This document shows, in pieces, positions 8,816 to 16,532 of a DNA stretch of 64,000 nucleotides. Under the pieces are notes generated by a model. That model saw nothing but the letters and a program-made list of their open reading frames with translations, had not been told where the DNA came from and did no database searches. The stretch's first letter is position 1. The number at the start of each line of letters is the position of its first letter. This stretch comes from UBA1952 sp965246905 (GTDB lineage: Bacteria > Bacteroidota > Bacteroidia > Chitinophagales > Chitinophagaceae): positions 124,001-188,000 of the forward strand of contig CBDFFZ010000009.1 of the NCBI GenBank assembly GCA_965246905.1, read 5' to 3'. The translations under genes were made by a program, and so were the position numbers.

Positions 8816-9631
8816 TTACTTCTTCGGCGGCCAATGATAAATTACCAGCATCTTTTTATACAACACAGACAGCGTATTTGGCCCGATAGCAGCATCCACG
8901 ATGCTGTCTTCCGGGTGCGGCAATGAGTATTCCTGCGCTCCGATTCGCTTCATGTCGTAGCTGTGCAGCGTGCTGCCGCGCAGGTAAACCAATTGCTGAT
9001 CGTAAGCCTGCAAACGGCTAATGCCTTTAAGCGGAAGCGTATTGATGTAAGATGCAAACTGATCGAATACAAGCACGCCCTGCGCAGTATCGCTTACATA
9101 TACGCGGCGGTCGCGGTCGAGCATAAAAGTGGGGTTGGGCACAAAGCTTATTTCCTGCCGCAAGTCGTTGCTGGCTCTTACAATATCGCCGGCTTCATTC
9201 AGCTTAATGAGCTTTGCGTTGAAAGGATCGTACACCCATAAATTACCATCGGAAGCGAGGGCCACGGCTGTTGTGCTCAGTATTTGCCTGCGGCGAAGAT
9301 CGATTTCGGCTTTAAGCGTTAGCATCCGGTCGAGCAGAATGATCTTCGAAAAGGCAGGATAATAAAGCAGGATACGCAGGGGATTTGTTGCATCCACCAT
9401 ACCGATATCGCCATTGAGCGCGCTACGGTAAAAGCCGGTGCTGTCGCCAAAATTATTGTAGCGGATAAGCACATTATCATTACGCACAACATAGGTATTG
9501 CCAAGTTCATCCATCGTCACCAGACGCGCATCCAAAGAAACATTTTTAATAGCAATCAGGCTGCCCTGGGCAGAAATTTTTACAACTCCAGCCATTACTA
9601 ATAAAAAAAGAATCAGGGTGTTGCGCATCAT
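8816..9631 (-). CDS. Exported propeller-like protein of unknown function
   Basis: The 271-residue product starts with a signal peptide (MMRNTLILFLLVMAG, cut near KISAQ). The rest shows repeated short strands with DGN and DRDRRVYVSD-type turns (VALASDGNLWVYDPF, YVSDTAQGVLVFDQF), which look like an NHL or beta-propeller fold. I do not recognise a named family. The start is placed at 9631 because the further-upstream TTG at 9640 lies inside a -7 promoter element. Its 3' end faces gpsA with a 34-bp gap. It probably acts in the periplasm or as a surface protein; no enzyme motif is visible. Confidence 0.7.
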   Translation of the reverse strand: MMRNTLILFLLVMAGVVKISAQGSLIAIKNVSLDARLVTMDELGNTYVVRNDNVLIRYNNFGDSTGFYRSALNGDIGMVDATNPLRILLYYPAFSKIILLDRMLTLKAEIDLRRRQILSTTAVALASDGNLWVYDPFNAKLIKLNEAGDIVRASNDLRQEISFVPNPTFMLDRDRRVYVSDTAQGVLVFDQFASYINTLPLKGISRLQAYDQQLVYLRGSTLHSYDMKRIGAQEYSLPHPEDSIVDAAIGPNTLSVLYKKMLVIYHWPPKK

Positions 9632-9637
9632 CAATTT

Positions 9638-9645
9638 CAAAGCTA
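9638..9645 (-). promoter_or_regulatory. -7 promoter element for the propeller-like gene
   Basis: The minus strand reads TAGCTTTG, matching TAnnTTTG. It ends only 6 bp before the ATGATG chosen as start, so the transcript would have almost no leader. No -33 box is seen. Confidence 0.5.
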
Positions 9646-9679
9646 CCTATACCAGTGTAAAATTTCCTAAAAATTAAAG

Positions 9680-9709
9680 AAGCCGGCAACGTTGATTCGC
9701 TGCCGGCTT
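9680..9709 (-). terminator. Terminator after the 248-residue lipoprotein gene
   Basis: AAGCCGGCA and TGCCGGCTT arms surround a 12-nt loop, followed on the minus strand by a T-rich stretch. It lies 19 bp after the lipoprotein stop. Confidence 0.75.
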
Positions 9710-9727
9710 TCTCCTAAAAAATGATTG

Positions 9728-10474
9728 TTACTTATTCAGGTAAAGCGTACAACTATTAGAACTTCCACCGCTTGACTTGATGAACATAACGCGGATATTG
9801 CGCGAGCCACCGGAAATATTGTAGTAGTTGGAAGATGAGCTCGAGGAAGAATAGGTAACGCCGTTTACTGTTTGGGTAGGGATAAAAATATAACCGCCTG
9901 TGCTGTCGCCATCAACAGTAGCTTCTACCTGGTTACCGGAATTATCAAAATTGCTGAATAATATACGGCCAGAGGTACCAGCAACAGCTGTAATATTCTG
10001 GATAAAATTACTACCGCCACAGCTGGTATATGAGTTGTATCCGGTATCCGCCAGGAAAATATTAGTTACCGGAGCTGCAACTACGTTTACATTGAAAGTA
10101 AATTCCTTTCTACCGCTAATGCTGCCGGTGCTTACGAGCTTCAGCGCGTATCTGCCCGCAGCTACATTACTATCACGCAAATAAAGCTGGGAAGTAAAGC
10201 TTGGGTATCCAATAGTATCTGAAAAGGATGCATACAGGCCCCTTGGCGCGCCTTCGAGTGAAAGGCTGATGCGCTCCTGATCAGAATTTTCGTAAGCTAT
10301 AGAAAGATCGAGCGTTGCATAGGCATTGAAGCTGTTCGATTTCTGAAGGGTGATATCGCGTACCCCATCAACGTGATAAGGTGGTACGATAGGAGAGGTG
10401 TAAATAGTGTCGCCCTTTTTACATGAGGCAAAACCAATAACGGCGAGGGTCAGGAACAGGATTGTTTTTTTCAT
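9728..10474 (-). CDS. Putative lipoprotein, tandem paralogue B
   Basis: The 248-residue protein begins MKKTILFLTLAVIGFASCKK, a lipoprotein signal peptide with cysteine at about 18. The mature part is rich in beta strands, with no motif I can name. It matches the next upstream gene closely in order: YHVDGV-DITL, YENS-QER-SLSLE, AP-GLY, F-F-V and a C-terminal NGVTYS and ISGG-R-I block. The two therefore arose by tandem duplication. A serine run (SSSSSSS) lies near residue 210. The start at 10474 follows from the lipoprotein signal; the frame is open further upstream, but the promoter lies there. Confidence 0.75.
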   Translation of the reverse strand: MKKTILFLTLAVIGFASCKKGDTIYTSPIVPPYHVDGVRDITLQKSNSFNAYATLDLSIAYENSDQERISLSLEGAPRGLYASFSDTIGYPSFTSQLYLRDSNVAAGRYALKLVSTGSISGRKEFTFNVNVVAAPVTNIFLADTGYNSYTSCGGSNFIQNITAVAGTSGRILFSNFDNSGNQVEATVDGDSTGGYIFIPTQTVNGVTYSSSSSSSNYYNISGGSRNIRVMFIKSSGGSSNSCTLYLNK

Positions 10475-10503
10475 TTTTTGTTGTGATGTGTGATTGATTT
10501 TTA

Positions 10504-10542
10504 TTACTAAAGGCCGCAAATATAGCTTGCAGCCTTTAGTAA
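10504..10542 (-). terminator. Hairpin carrying the next promoter in its loop
   Basis: TTACTAAAGGC and GCCTTTAGTAA form perfect 11-bp arms (10504-10514 and 10532-10542), 46 bp after the stop of paralogue A. The loop holds the -7 element of paralogue B. It could end one transcript and control the start of the next. Confidence 0.5.
10517..10524 (-). promoter_or_regulatory. -7 promoter element for lipoprotein paralogue B
   Basis: The minus strand reads TATATTTG, matching TAnnTTTG, 42 bp before the ATG. A TTTC lies near the expected -33 position. Confidence 0.6.
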
Positions 10543-10587
10543 AGAAAGGGCGATGAAAAATTTTAGCGGGGAGGTACCGGCCCTTTA

Positions 10588-11316
10588 CTACTTCTGTAGG
10601 CTATAGCTGCAAAAATTGGTTCCGCCACCGGAGCTGGATTTCTGAACGGAAAGAGAAATAAAACGCTGGCCGCCGGAAATTCCGTAGCTACCATTGCCGG
10701 AATAGGTAACGCCATTAATGGTTTGTAGTGGAATAGTAAGCTGCTGGAAGTCGCAATCAACAACAGCGCGCAGTGAAGTACCGTTGTTGTCAAAATTATT
10801 CAGGATAATATTGTTGGTAAAGCCGGTAGCTTTGGTAATAGATTGCGAAAAGCTGCCTGAAGTGCAGGAACTGTTGCTGAGGTATCCGCTGCCAATGAGG
10901 TCTGCCGAGCAATCCGGCTGGCCGGTTACTTCCATATTGAATACGAGCTCCCGCCGGCCACTATTCTCTCCTGTAGCTACAACCCGCATAGAATAGTTCC
11001 CTTCAGCCACACCGGAATCTGCAAAGCTCACAAAACTGCTGAAAGTAGGAATGCCCGTGGGTGTATAAAATTTGTAGTAAAGACCTGTAGGCACGTTTTC
11101 CAGTGTAAGATGCACGCGCTCCTGCTGTGAATTTTCATAAACGACGCTTAGCTGCAACCCTGGCGTACTACCACCGGAGCGGCTGCCCTTTATAAGCGTA
11201 AGATCGGTAACGCCGTCAACGTGGTAAGCGGGGGTGTTCAGTTCATCATCATACTGCTTGGTGCAGGATGCAAAGCCGAATACCAATAAGGCAAGAAATA
11301 AAACAGCGCTTTTCAT
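10588..11316 (-). CDS. Putative lipoprotein, tandem paralogue A
   Basis: The 242-residue protein starts MKSAVLFLALLVFGFASCTK, a lipoprotein signal with cysteine at 18. It parallels paralogue B over its full length, including the YHVDGVTDLTL start of the mature domain, VYENSQQERVHLTLE and GLYYKF. Both share a central pair of cysteines and the terminal NGVTYSG and YGISGGQR-IS block. The family is not recognised. It is expected to sit in the outer membrane or periplasm. The pair lies between a propeller-like protein and a secreted peptidase, but nothing links them functionally. Confidence 0.75.
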   Translation of the reverse strand: MKSAVLFLALLVFGFASCTKQYDDELNTPAYHVDGVTDLTLIKGSRSGGSTPGLQLSVVYENSQQERVHLTLENVPTGLYYKFYTPTGIPTFSSFVSFADSGVAEGNYSMRVVATGENSGRRELVFNMEVTGQPDCSADLIGSGYLSNSSCTSGSFSQSITKATGFTNNIILNNFDNNGTSLRAVVDCDFQQLTIPLQTINGVTYSGNGSYGISGGQRFISLSVQKSSSGGGTNFCSYSLQK

Positions 11317-11378
11317 GTGGTTTTGTGTGGTTTTGATTTTGAGGATGGTTTGGTAATGAAAAAAGGAAAAACAAAAAA

Positions 11379-11398
11379 GCAGCGGAAATATCCGCTGC
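11379..11398 (-). terminator. Terminator after the S46 peptidase gene
   Basis: GCAGCGGA and TCCGCTGC arms with a 4-nt loop are followed on the minus strand by TTTTTTGTTTTT. It lies 62 bp after the peptidase stop. Confidence 0.85.
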
Positions 11399-11459
11399 CC
11401 CTTATAGACGTAATGAAGACTGATTTTATTTGGTTGCCTGTTAAAAAAAATCGGTTTTC

Positions 11460-13604
11460 TTAATTTCTCAGGTCCATTTCATCGATCAGGTTCTGCGCAC
11501 CTCCCAGTTTATCGATCAGGAAGAGGATATAGCGTGCGTCGCAGACAATGGTGCGCTTGTATTTTTTATCAAAGGCAATATCGCCGCTCATAGCTTCCCA
11601 ATTACCATCAAATGCTGCACCGATCAGCTCACCATTGGCATTGATTACCGGGCTGCCGGAATTGCCGCCGGTAATATCATTATTGGTAATGAAGCAGGTA
11701 TGCAGCTTGCCATCGGCATCAGCCCAGCGACCATAATCTCGGCGCTTCTGCAGGCGCATCAGCTCTTTAGGCGCATCAAATTCATCATCACCCTGCTTGT
11801 ATTTTCTTTCCAACCCATCGAGGGTAGTGAAATAATCATAGAATACTCCATCCTGTGGGCTATAGCTTTTCACCTGGCCATAGCTGATACGCATGGTGCT
11901 GTTGGCATCGGGGTAGTACATGCGGTCTTTGTTCATCTTCATCAGGCCGCGCACATACCACTTGCTCATATCTTTTTTATCGCTGTTGTACTGATCCAGC
12001 TTAGGCTGGTAATACTCGTTAAAATTGCGCACAAAGGAAATGGAATATTGTGCCGCAGGGTCTTTACGGATCGCCTCGACTGTAGGCTTTTTCATAAACG
12101 CCTCAAACTTTGCATCATCCAGCAGGAAGGTGTTGGTGAATACATATTTTGCATAGTCGCTGAAAGTTTTATCGCCGCCGGCATTGCCATATTTCTTGAA
12201 GATCACACGCTCATAAATGTCCGGGAGCTGCGCCTTGGGCACATCCTTATAAAACATTTTAGAGGTCTCGGCAAAAAGCTCCTGCTCTGTTGAAGCATCG
12301 AAAGAAGCCATCACTGTTTTACGGCCTGTCTTCAGAAGTTCGGTATATTTTTTCAGACTGTCCTCATTGCCGCTTTGAATCGCTTTCTCCATTGGCTCGA
12401 GCCCGGCTCCCAGTTTGGCAAGCGCAGACGCGCGGAAGCATTCGTTGTAGTAGGTTACATGCTTTGCATACGGGCGGTAAGCTTTATAAATGTTATTGTA
12501 CTCGCCAACCAGGCCGTCATAATTTTCCCTGCCCTGCGCCCATTCGTTGAAGCGGGCTTCCTCGCGCTGCTTCTGCTCTACTACATGAAGGCGCTTCAAC
12601 TGCTCCGTCTGACCAATAAAATATTTCCAGTAATTAGCGATGCTCGCGTAAGTAGAAGTAAGCTTCAGGTAAACGGCCTTATCGGCATCCATGTGGCGGC
12701 GCATTACCCCCAGGCGCATATCGCGTATGTGTACGATGGAAGGGTTGATCTCTTCGACAGCCAGCGCTACCCCACCCGATACCTCGTAGCGGTTGGTGCG
12801 GCCCGGATAGCCGAAGATCATGGCATAATCACCTTCCTTCACGCCCCTGGCAGAGACCGGCAGAAATTTTTTAGGCTGGTATGGCTTATTATCAGCAGCA
12901 TATTCCGCCGGCTCATTATCCTTGCCTGCATATACGCGGAACATGGAAAAATCCGCCGTATGGCGCGGCCAGATCCAGTTGTCTGTATCGCCGCCAAACT
13001 TGCCTAGTGATTTTGGCGGAGTGCCTACGAGCCGGATGTCGGTGTACTTCTTATAAACGAGCAGTAGGATCTGGTTGCCGTTAAAGTACTCTTTTACATT
13101 GGCCACATATTTTTTACCCTGCGCAGCCTCTTCCTCGATCTGCTTATAGACCGCAGCCGTTTTTTCAGCCAGTTTCTTGCCGCTCAGGCCTTTGGTGGCC
13201 ATTGCTACCTCGTCCGTTACATCCTCTATGCGCTGCAGGAAAATCACGTTCAGATTCTTTGCAGGCAGCTCTTCCATTTTATTATGCGCCCAGAAGCCGT
13301 TGTCGAGGTAGTTTTTCTCAACCGTGCTCAGCGAAGCAATGGCGCCATAGCCGCAGTGGTGGTTGGTAAGCAGCAGCCCCTGCGCCGAGATCATCTCTGC
13401 CGTGCAGCCGCCGTTGAACTGCATGATGGCATCCTTCATGCTGCTGTGGTTGATGCTATACAGGTCTTCTTTAGAAAGCTTCAGGCCGAGGCGCACCATC
13501 TCACTGTAGTTCTTGCCGATGAGGCTGGGTATCCACATACCTTCATCAGCGCGGGCACCCCCGATCAGCGCAAGTGCGCAAAGGGTAAGCAATATTTTTT
13601 TCAT
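11460..13604 (-). CDS. S46 family dipeptidyl-peptidase (DPP7/DPP11 type)
   Basis: S46 enzymes release dipeptides from the N-terminus of peptides in the periplasm and feed amino acids to proteolytic Bacteroidota. The 714-residue length is typical. A signal peptide (MKKILLTLCALALIGGARA) precedes the mature start DEGMWIP. The catalytic triad is visible: histidine in LLTNHHCGYG (about 78-87), aspartate in FGGDTDNWIWPRH (about 204-216), and serine in TGGNSGSPV near 655. The segment FDGNWEAMSGD that follows has glycine where, from memory, DPP11 has the arginine selecting acidic P1 residues. It is therefore more likely DPP7-like, cleaving after hydrophobic residues; that assignment is inferred. Confidence 0.9.
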   Translation of the reverse strand: MKKILLTLCALALIGGARADEGMWIPSLIGKNYSEMVRLGLKLSKEDLYSINHSSMKDAIMQFNGGCTAEMISAQGLLLTNHHCGYGAIASLSTVEKNYLDNGFWAHNKMEELPAKNLNVIFLQRIEDVTDEVAMATKGLSGKKLAEKTAAVYKQIEEEAAQGKKYVANVKEYFNGNQILLLVYKKYTDIRLVGTPPKSLGKFGGDTDNWIWPRHTADFSMFRVYAGKDNEPAEYAADNKPYQPKKFLPVSARGVKEGDYAMIFGYPGRTNRYEVSGGVALAVEEINPSIVHIRDMRLGVMRRHMDADKAVYLKLTSTYASIANYWKYFIGQTEQLKRLHVVEQKQREEARFNEWAQGRENYDGLVGEYNNIYKAYRPYAKHVTYYNECFRASALAKLGAGLEPMEKAIQSGNEDSLKKYTELLKTGRKTVMASFDASTEQELFAETSKMFYKDVPKAQLPDIYERVIFKKYGNAGGDKTFSDYAKYVFTNTFLLDDAKFEAFMKKPTVEAIRKDPAAQYSISFVRNFNEYYQPKLDQYNSDKKDMSKWYVRGLMKMNKDRMYYPDANSTMRISYGQVKSYSPQDGVFYDYFTTLDGLERKYKQGDDEFDAPKELMRLQKRRDYGRWADADGKLHTCFITNNDITGGNSGSPVINANGELIGAAFDGNWEAMSGDIAFDKKYKRTIVCDARYILFLIDKLGGAQNLIDEMDLRN

Positions 13605-13628
13605 GGAATGGATTTGTGAATCGAGCCG

Positions 13629-13636
13629 CGAAATTA
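13629..13636 (-). promoter_or_regulatory. Possible -7 element for the S46 peptidase
   Basis: The minus strand reads TAATTTCG, one base away from TAnnTTTG, 24 bp before the ATG. The same TTCG variant occurs before two other genes in the window. Confidence 0.35.
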
Positions 13637-13961
13637 AACAATACCGTCAAGGATAAAAGGGGGAATGTATGGGTGAGATGATTATTGTTCGGAGTATGGA
13701 GAATGCTATTAAGGAGTCGGGGCGTTGGCACCGTTCATCAGTCCTTTACTATATGGCTTTTCCTGCGAGGCGCAAGTGATAGCCCGCAGATTTTCATCAT
13801 CATCCTGATTTAAAGGGATTCTCAGCCGCTATGATTGTCTGAACTATGATTTTTAAAGGATTAAAATGGTTTTCAGGATGTAAAGTCATTTAACAGTATT
13901 TGTCCGGGCCATTCAATCCTGTCATCCTGAAAATCCTGATAAGATCTTAGTTCAGAAAAAA
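13637..13961. other. Intergenic gap between glyS and the S46 gene
   Basis: No gene is supported here. The glyS-proximal half carries a repeat of the TGTCTGAA type (13836-13940); the rest shows nothing I can interpret. Confidence 0.6.
13836..13940. repeat. Intergenic repeat of TGTCTGAA / TTCAGGATG type
   Basis: The element starts TGTCTGAAC, runs through GGATTAAAA, and has inverted copies of a TTTTCAGGATG block at 13870-13880 and 13923-13933. A related start, TGTCTGAATC followed by GGATTAAGCGGATT, occurs at 37002-37036. From memory, similar non-coding repeats are frequent in Bacteroidota genomes. Confidence 0.55.
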
Positions 13962-13993
13962 AGCCTTCCGGGCCCTTTAAAGACCGGAAGGCT
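13962..13993 (-). terminator. Terminator after glyS
   Basis: A perfect 10-bp stem (AGCCTTCCGG and CCGGAAGGCT) with a 12-nt loop is followed by seven T on the minus strand. It lies 18 bp after the glyS stop. Confidence 0.9.
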
Positions 13994-14010
13994 CAATCCT
14001 GCATTTTCAT

Positions 14011-15480
14011 TTAATTCACAAAAGGCATAGCGCACGCTTTGCGTACAATATCCCTGACAGCGCTCATAGGCACGCGCTCCTGCTGCATCGTATCGCGGTA
14101 GCGGATGGTTACCGTTTGATCTTCGATGGTTTGGTGATCTACCGTTACGCAGAAAGGCGTACCAATCGCATCCTGCCTGCGGTAGCGCTTGCCAATTGCA
14201 TCCTTCTCTTCAAAGAAACACTTGAAATGCGGCATGCACTCCTTCATGAGCGTTTCTGCGATATCCGGCAGGCCGTCTTTTTTAGTAAGCGGCAACACAG
14301 CCAACTTTATGGGTGCTAAGAATGGCGGGAATTTCAGCACTACACGGTCGTCTTTCTTTTCCTTAGTGCTCAGGTCTTCCAGCTGGTAGGCCTCGCTTAA
14401 AATCATCAGCACGCAGCGGTCGAGCCCAATCGAGGTCTCCACCACATAAGGGATATAATTGCCGTAAGCTTTGCCGGTTTCGGGGTCAATGTCGTTATCG
14501 AAATACTGCATTTTCTTTTTGCTGTATTCCTGGTGGCTCCTGAGGTCAAAATCGGTGCGGCTGTGAATGCCTTCGAGCTCCTTAAAGCCCATCGGGAAGT
14601 CGTACTCTATATCACAGGCCGCATCGGCGTAATGGGCGAGCTTTATGTGGTCGTGAAAGCGGTAATGATCCTGCGGGGTGCCGAGGCTCAGATGCCATTG
14701 CATCCGCGCAGCCTTCCAGTGCTCATACCATTCCTTCTGTGTGCCGGGGCGGATAAAGAACTGCATCTCCATCTGCTCAAACTCACGCATCCGGAAGATA
14801 AATCCGCGCGCCACGATCTCATTTCTAAAAGCCTTGCCCGTCTGCGCAATACCGAACGGAATCTTCATCCGCCCAGTCTTTTGCACATTCAGGAAATTTA
14901 CAAAAATGCCCTGAGCCGTTTCCGGTCGGAGATATACTTTATTATCCTCGCCTTCCTCAGCAGCAACAGCGCCCATTTCCGTGGAGAACATGAGGTTGAA
15001 CTGGCGCACGTCCGTCCAGTTGCAGGTGCCGCTTACTGCGCACTTTATTTTATTTATTTCGATCAGGGTTTTGAGACCTGCATAGTCATCTGCCGCAAGC
15101 AATGCGTCCATCTCATCCAGCAGCTTTTTAGAAGCAGCTTCGTCCAGGTTTTCCGCAAAGCCTTCTATCAGGTGATCCACTCGATAGCGCTTCTTGCTGT
15201 CCTTATTATCGATCATCGGGTCGGAGAAATTGTCCACGTGCCCGCTCGCTTTCCAGGTGGTTGGGTGCATGAAAATGGCGGCATCGATGCCTACGATATT
15301 CTCGTGCATCTGCGTCATGCTCTTCCACCAGTATTCCCGGATATTGCGCTTGAGCTCGGTGCCCCACTGCCCGTAATCATAGACTGCGCTGAGGCCGTCA
15401 TAAATTTCGGAGGATTGAAACACAAAACCGTATTCCTTGCAGTGGCCGATAATGTCCTGTAGCTTGCTTTCGTTTGCCAT
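14011..15480 (-). CDS. glyS: Glycine--tRNA ligase, single-chain class II type
   Basis: This enzyme charges tRNA-Gly. The 489-residue protein is the homodimeric (eukaryote-like) form, not the alpha2-beta2 form. It starts MANESKLQDIIGHCKEYGF, a typical N-terminus with the FVFQSSEIYDGL strand following. Class II motif 2 is FRNEIVARGFIFRMREFEQ, and motif 3 includes GLDRCVLMIL. The C-terminal anticodon-binding domain starts near residue 370 (KLAVLPL). The frame stays open another 47 codons upstream, but a -7 element sits 10 bp before the ATG at 15480, which fixes the start. The Lgt-like gene is divergent, with its ATG 65 bp away. Confidence 0.96.
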   Translation of the reverse strand: MANESKLQDIIGHCKEYGFVFQSSEIYDGLSAVYDYGQWGTELKRNIREYWWKSMTQMHENIVGIDAAIFMHPTTWKASGHVDNFSDPMIDNKDSKKRYRVDHLIEGFAENLDEAASKKLLDEMDALLAADDYAGLKTLIEINKIKCAVSGTCNWTDVRQFNLMFSTEMGAVAAEEGEDNKVYLRPETAQGIFVNFLNVQKTGRMKIPFGIAQTGKAFRNEIVARGFIFRMREFEQMEMQFFIRPGTQKEWYEHWKAARMQWHLSLGTPQDHYRFHDHIKLAHYADAACDIEYDFPMGFKELEGIHSRTDFDLRSHQEYSKKKMQYFDNDIDPETGKAYGNYIPYVVETSIGLDRCVLMILSEAYQLEDLSTKEKKDDRVVLKFPPFLAPIKLAVLPLTKKDGLPDIAETLMKECMPHFKCFFEEKDAIGKRYRRQDAIGTPFCVTVDHQTIEDQTVTIRYRDTMQQERVPMSAVRDIVRKACAMPFVN

Positions 15481-15489
15481 AATTGGGCG

Positions 15490-15497
15490 CAAAAATA
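15490..15497 (-). promoter_or_regulatory. -7 promoter element for glyS
   Basis: The minus strand reads TATTTTTG followed by CGCCCAATT and then the ATG. The same CGCCCAATTA continuation follows the atpD element. The gap to the start codon is 9 nt, leaving almost no leader. Confidence 0.6.
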
Positions 15498-15544
15498 GGC
15501 CATTAGTTGAATGGTTGATTAGTTTTAAAGCCTGTACAAAATTC

Positions 15545-16315
15545 ATGATCCACTTTCCGGTAAGCATATCGATTGGCGGCCACCCTGTTCTGCTGCACGG
15601 TATCATGGAGTCGCTGGGCATCTTTGCCGGCTTCCGCTATTATCTGTTTTTAAAAAAGCGGAACGGCGATCCGATACCGGACCAGAACCGTATCTGGATA
15701 CTTATTGCCGCCATGCTTGGTGTAGTGCTTGGCTCGCGCGTTGTCGGCGCTGCAGAAGATATACCTGCATGGCTCGCCTCGCGGGCCAGGCTGCAATATT
15801 TCTGGGGCAATAAAACAATGGTGGGCGGCTTTATCGGTGGGCTGTTTGCAGTAGAAGGAATAAAGAAAATAATTGGTGAAAAAGGCGCAAGCGGTGATCT
15901 GTTTGTGTATCCGCTGTTGCTGGCAATGATTATCGGGCGTATTGGCTGTTTTAGCGCAGGAGTCTATGAAGAGGTTTATGGGTTTCCTACTGCTTTGCCC
16001 TGGGGTATAGACCTCGGAGATGGGCTGCTCCGGCATCCGGTTGCGCTCTATGAGATTGCCTACCTGATACTGGTATGGTCAGGATTGAAGCAAATAGAGG
16101 CGAGACACTCATTACAGCAGGGCGCGCTGTTTAAACTACTATTGATCGCTTATTTTATGTTTAGGTTTCTGCTGGATTTCATTAAGCCGGGATGGAGATA
16201 TTTTCTTGGGCTTGGTACAATACAGCTTTCCTGTCTGCTGATGCTCGTTTATTATGGCAGGTATATTTTGCGGCCTTCCTTGCTTGTATGGAAGCCAGGC
16301 CAGGATGGCACCTAA
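15545..16315 (+). CDS. Lgt-like integral membrane protein (diacylglyceryl transferase family)
   Basis: The 256-residue polytopic protein belongs to the family of prolipoprotein diacylglyceryl transferases, which move a diacylglyceryl group from phosphatidylglycerol onto lipoprotein cysteines. The family core is visible: GRIGCFSAG at about 131-139 (the Lgt arginine loop) and RHPVALYEI at about 162-170. It looks like a side branch. The usual histidine before the GG of the substrate loop is replaced (NKTMVGGFIGG near 90-100), and an insert with PWGIDLGDG lies before RHP. It is followed after about 220 bp by a lipid-synthase-like radical SAM gene. I therefore suspect lipid modification other than, or in addition to, lipoprotein maturation. 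The start at 15545 gives the normal Lgt N-terminus. Confidence 0.75.
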   Translation: MIHFPVSISIGGHPVLLHGIMESLGIFAGFRYYLFLKKRNGDPIPDQNRIWILIAAMLGVVLGSRVVGAAEDIPAWLASRARLQYFWGNKTMVGGFIGGLFAVEGIKKIIGEKGASGDLFVYPLLLAMIIGRIGCFSAGVYEEVYGFPTALPWGIDLGDGLLRHPVALYEIAYLILVWSGLKQIEARHSLQQGALFKLLLIAYFMFRFLLDFIKPGWRYFLGLGTIQLSCLLMLVYYGRYILRPSLLVWKPGQDGT

Positions 16316-16459
16316 AATCGTATTTCAGGCCAACGGCAATTTTTGGTGATTAACACCGCTGCTCCTAAGCAAATTCTAAATGCCCGCTGGGGTTTTGAAT
16401 ACTATCTGCATTTAGCAGCAGCATGCAGGAAAGCCCGATAGCAGCAATAATTTCAACGG

Positions 16460-16504
16460 TGCCAACGCTACGACTGCTCAATAGCATTCCCCTAATTCGG
16501 ACAA
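16460..16504. repeat. Short interspersed repeat, copy 2
   Basis: Diverged copy of the element at 5639-5683, with TGCT-CAAT-AGCA preserved in the centre, a CAACGCTACG block before it and a GGACAA end. It lies in the gap upstream of the radical SAM gene. Confidence 0.5.
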
Positions 16505-16532
16505 TAATCATTAATCCGCTTACCTTTAATCT

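Noticed and set aside
11460..13604. S46 peptidase as T9SS cargo
   Set aside because: No C-terminal sorting domain is seen; the protein ends after the protease fold.
14533..15462. A 309-codon plus-strand frame over glyS
   Set aside because: Antisense to glyS and without recognisable protein features.
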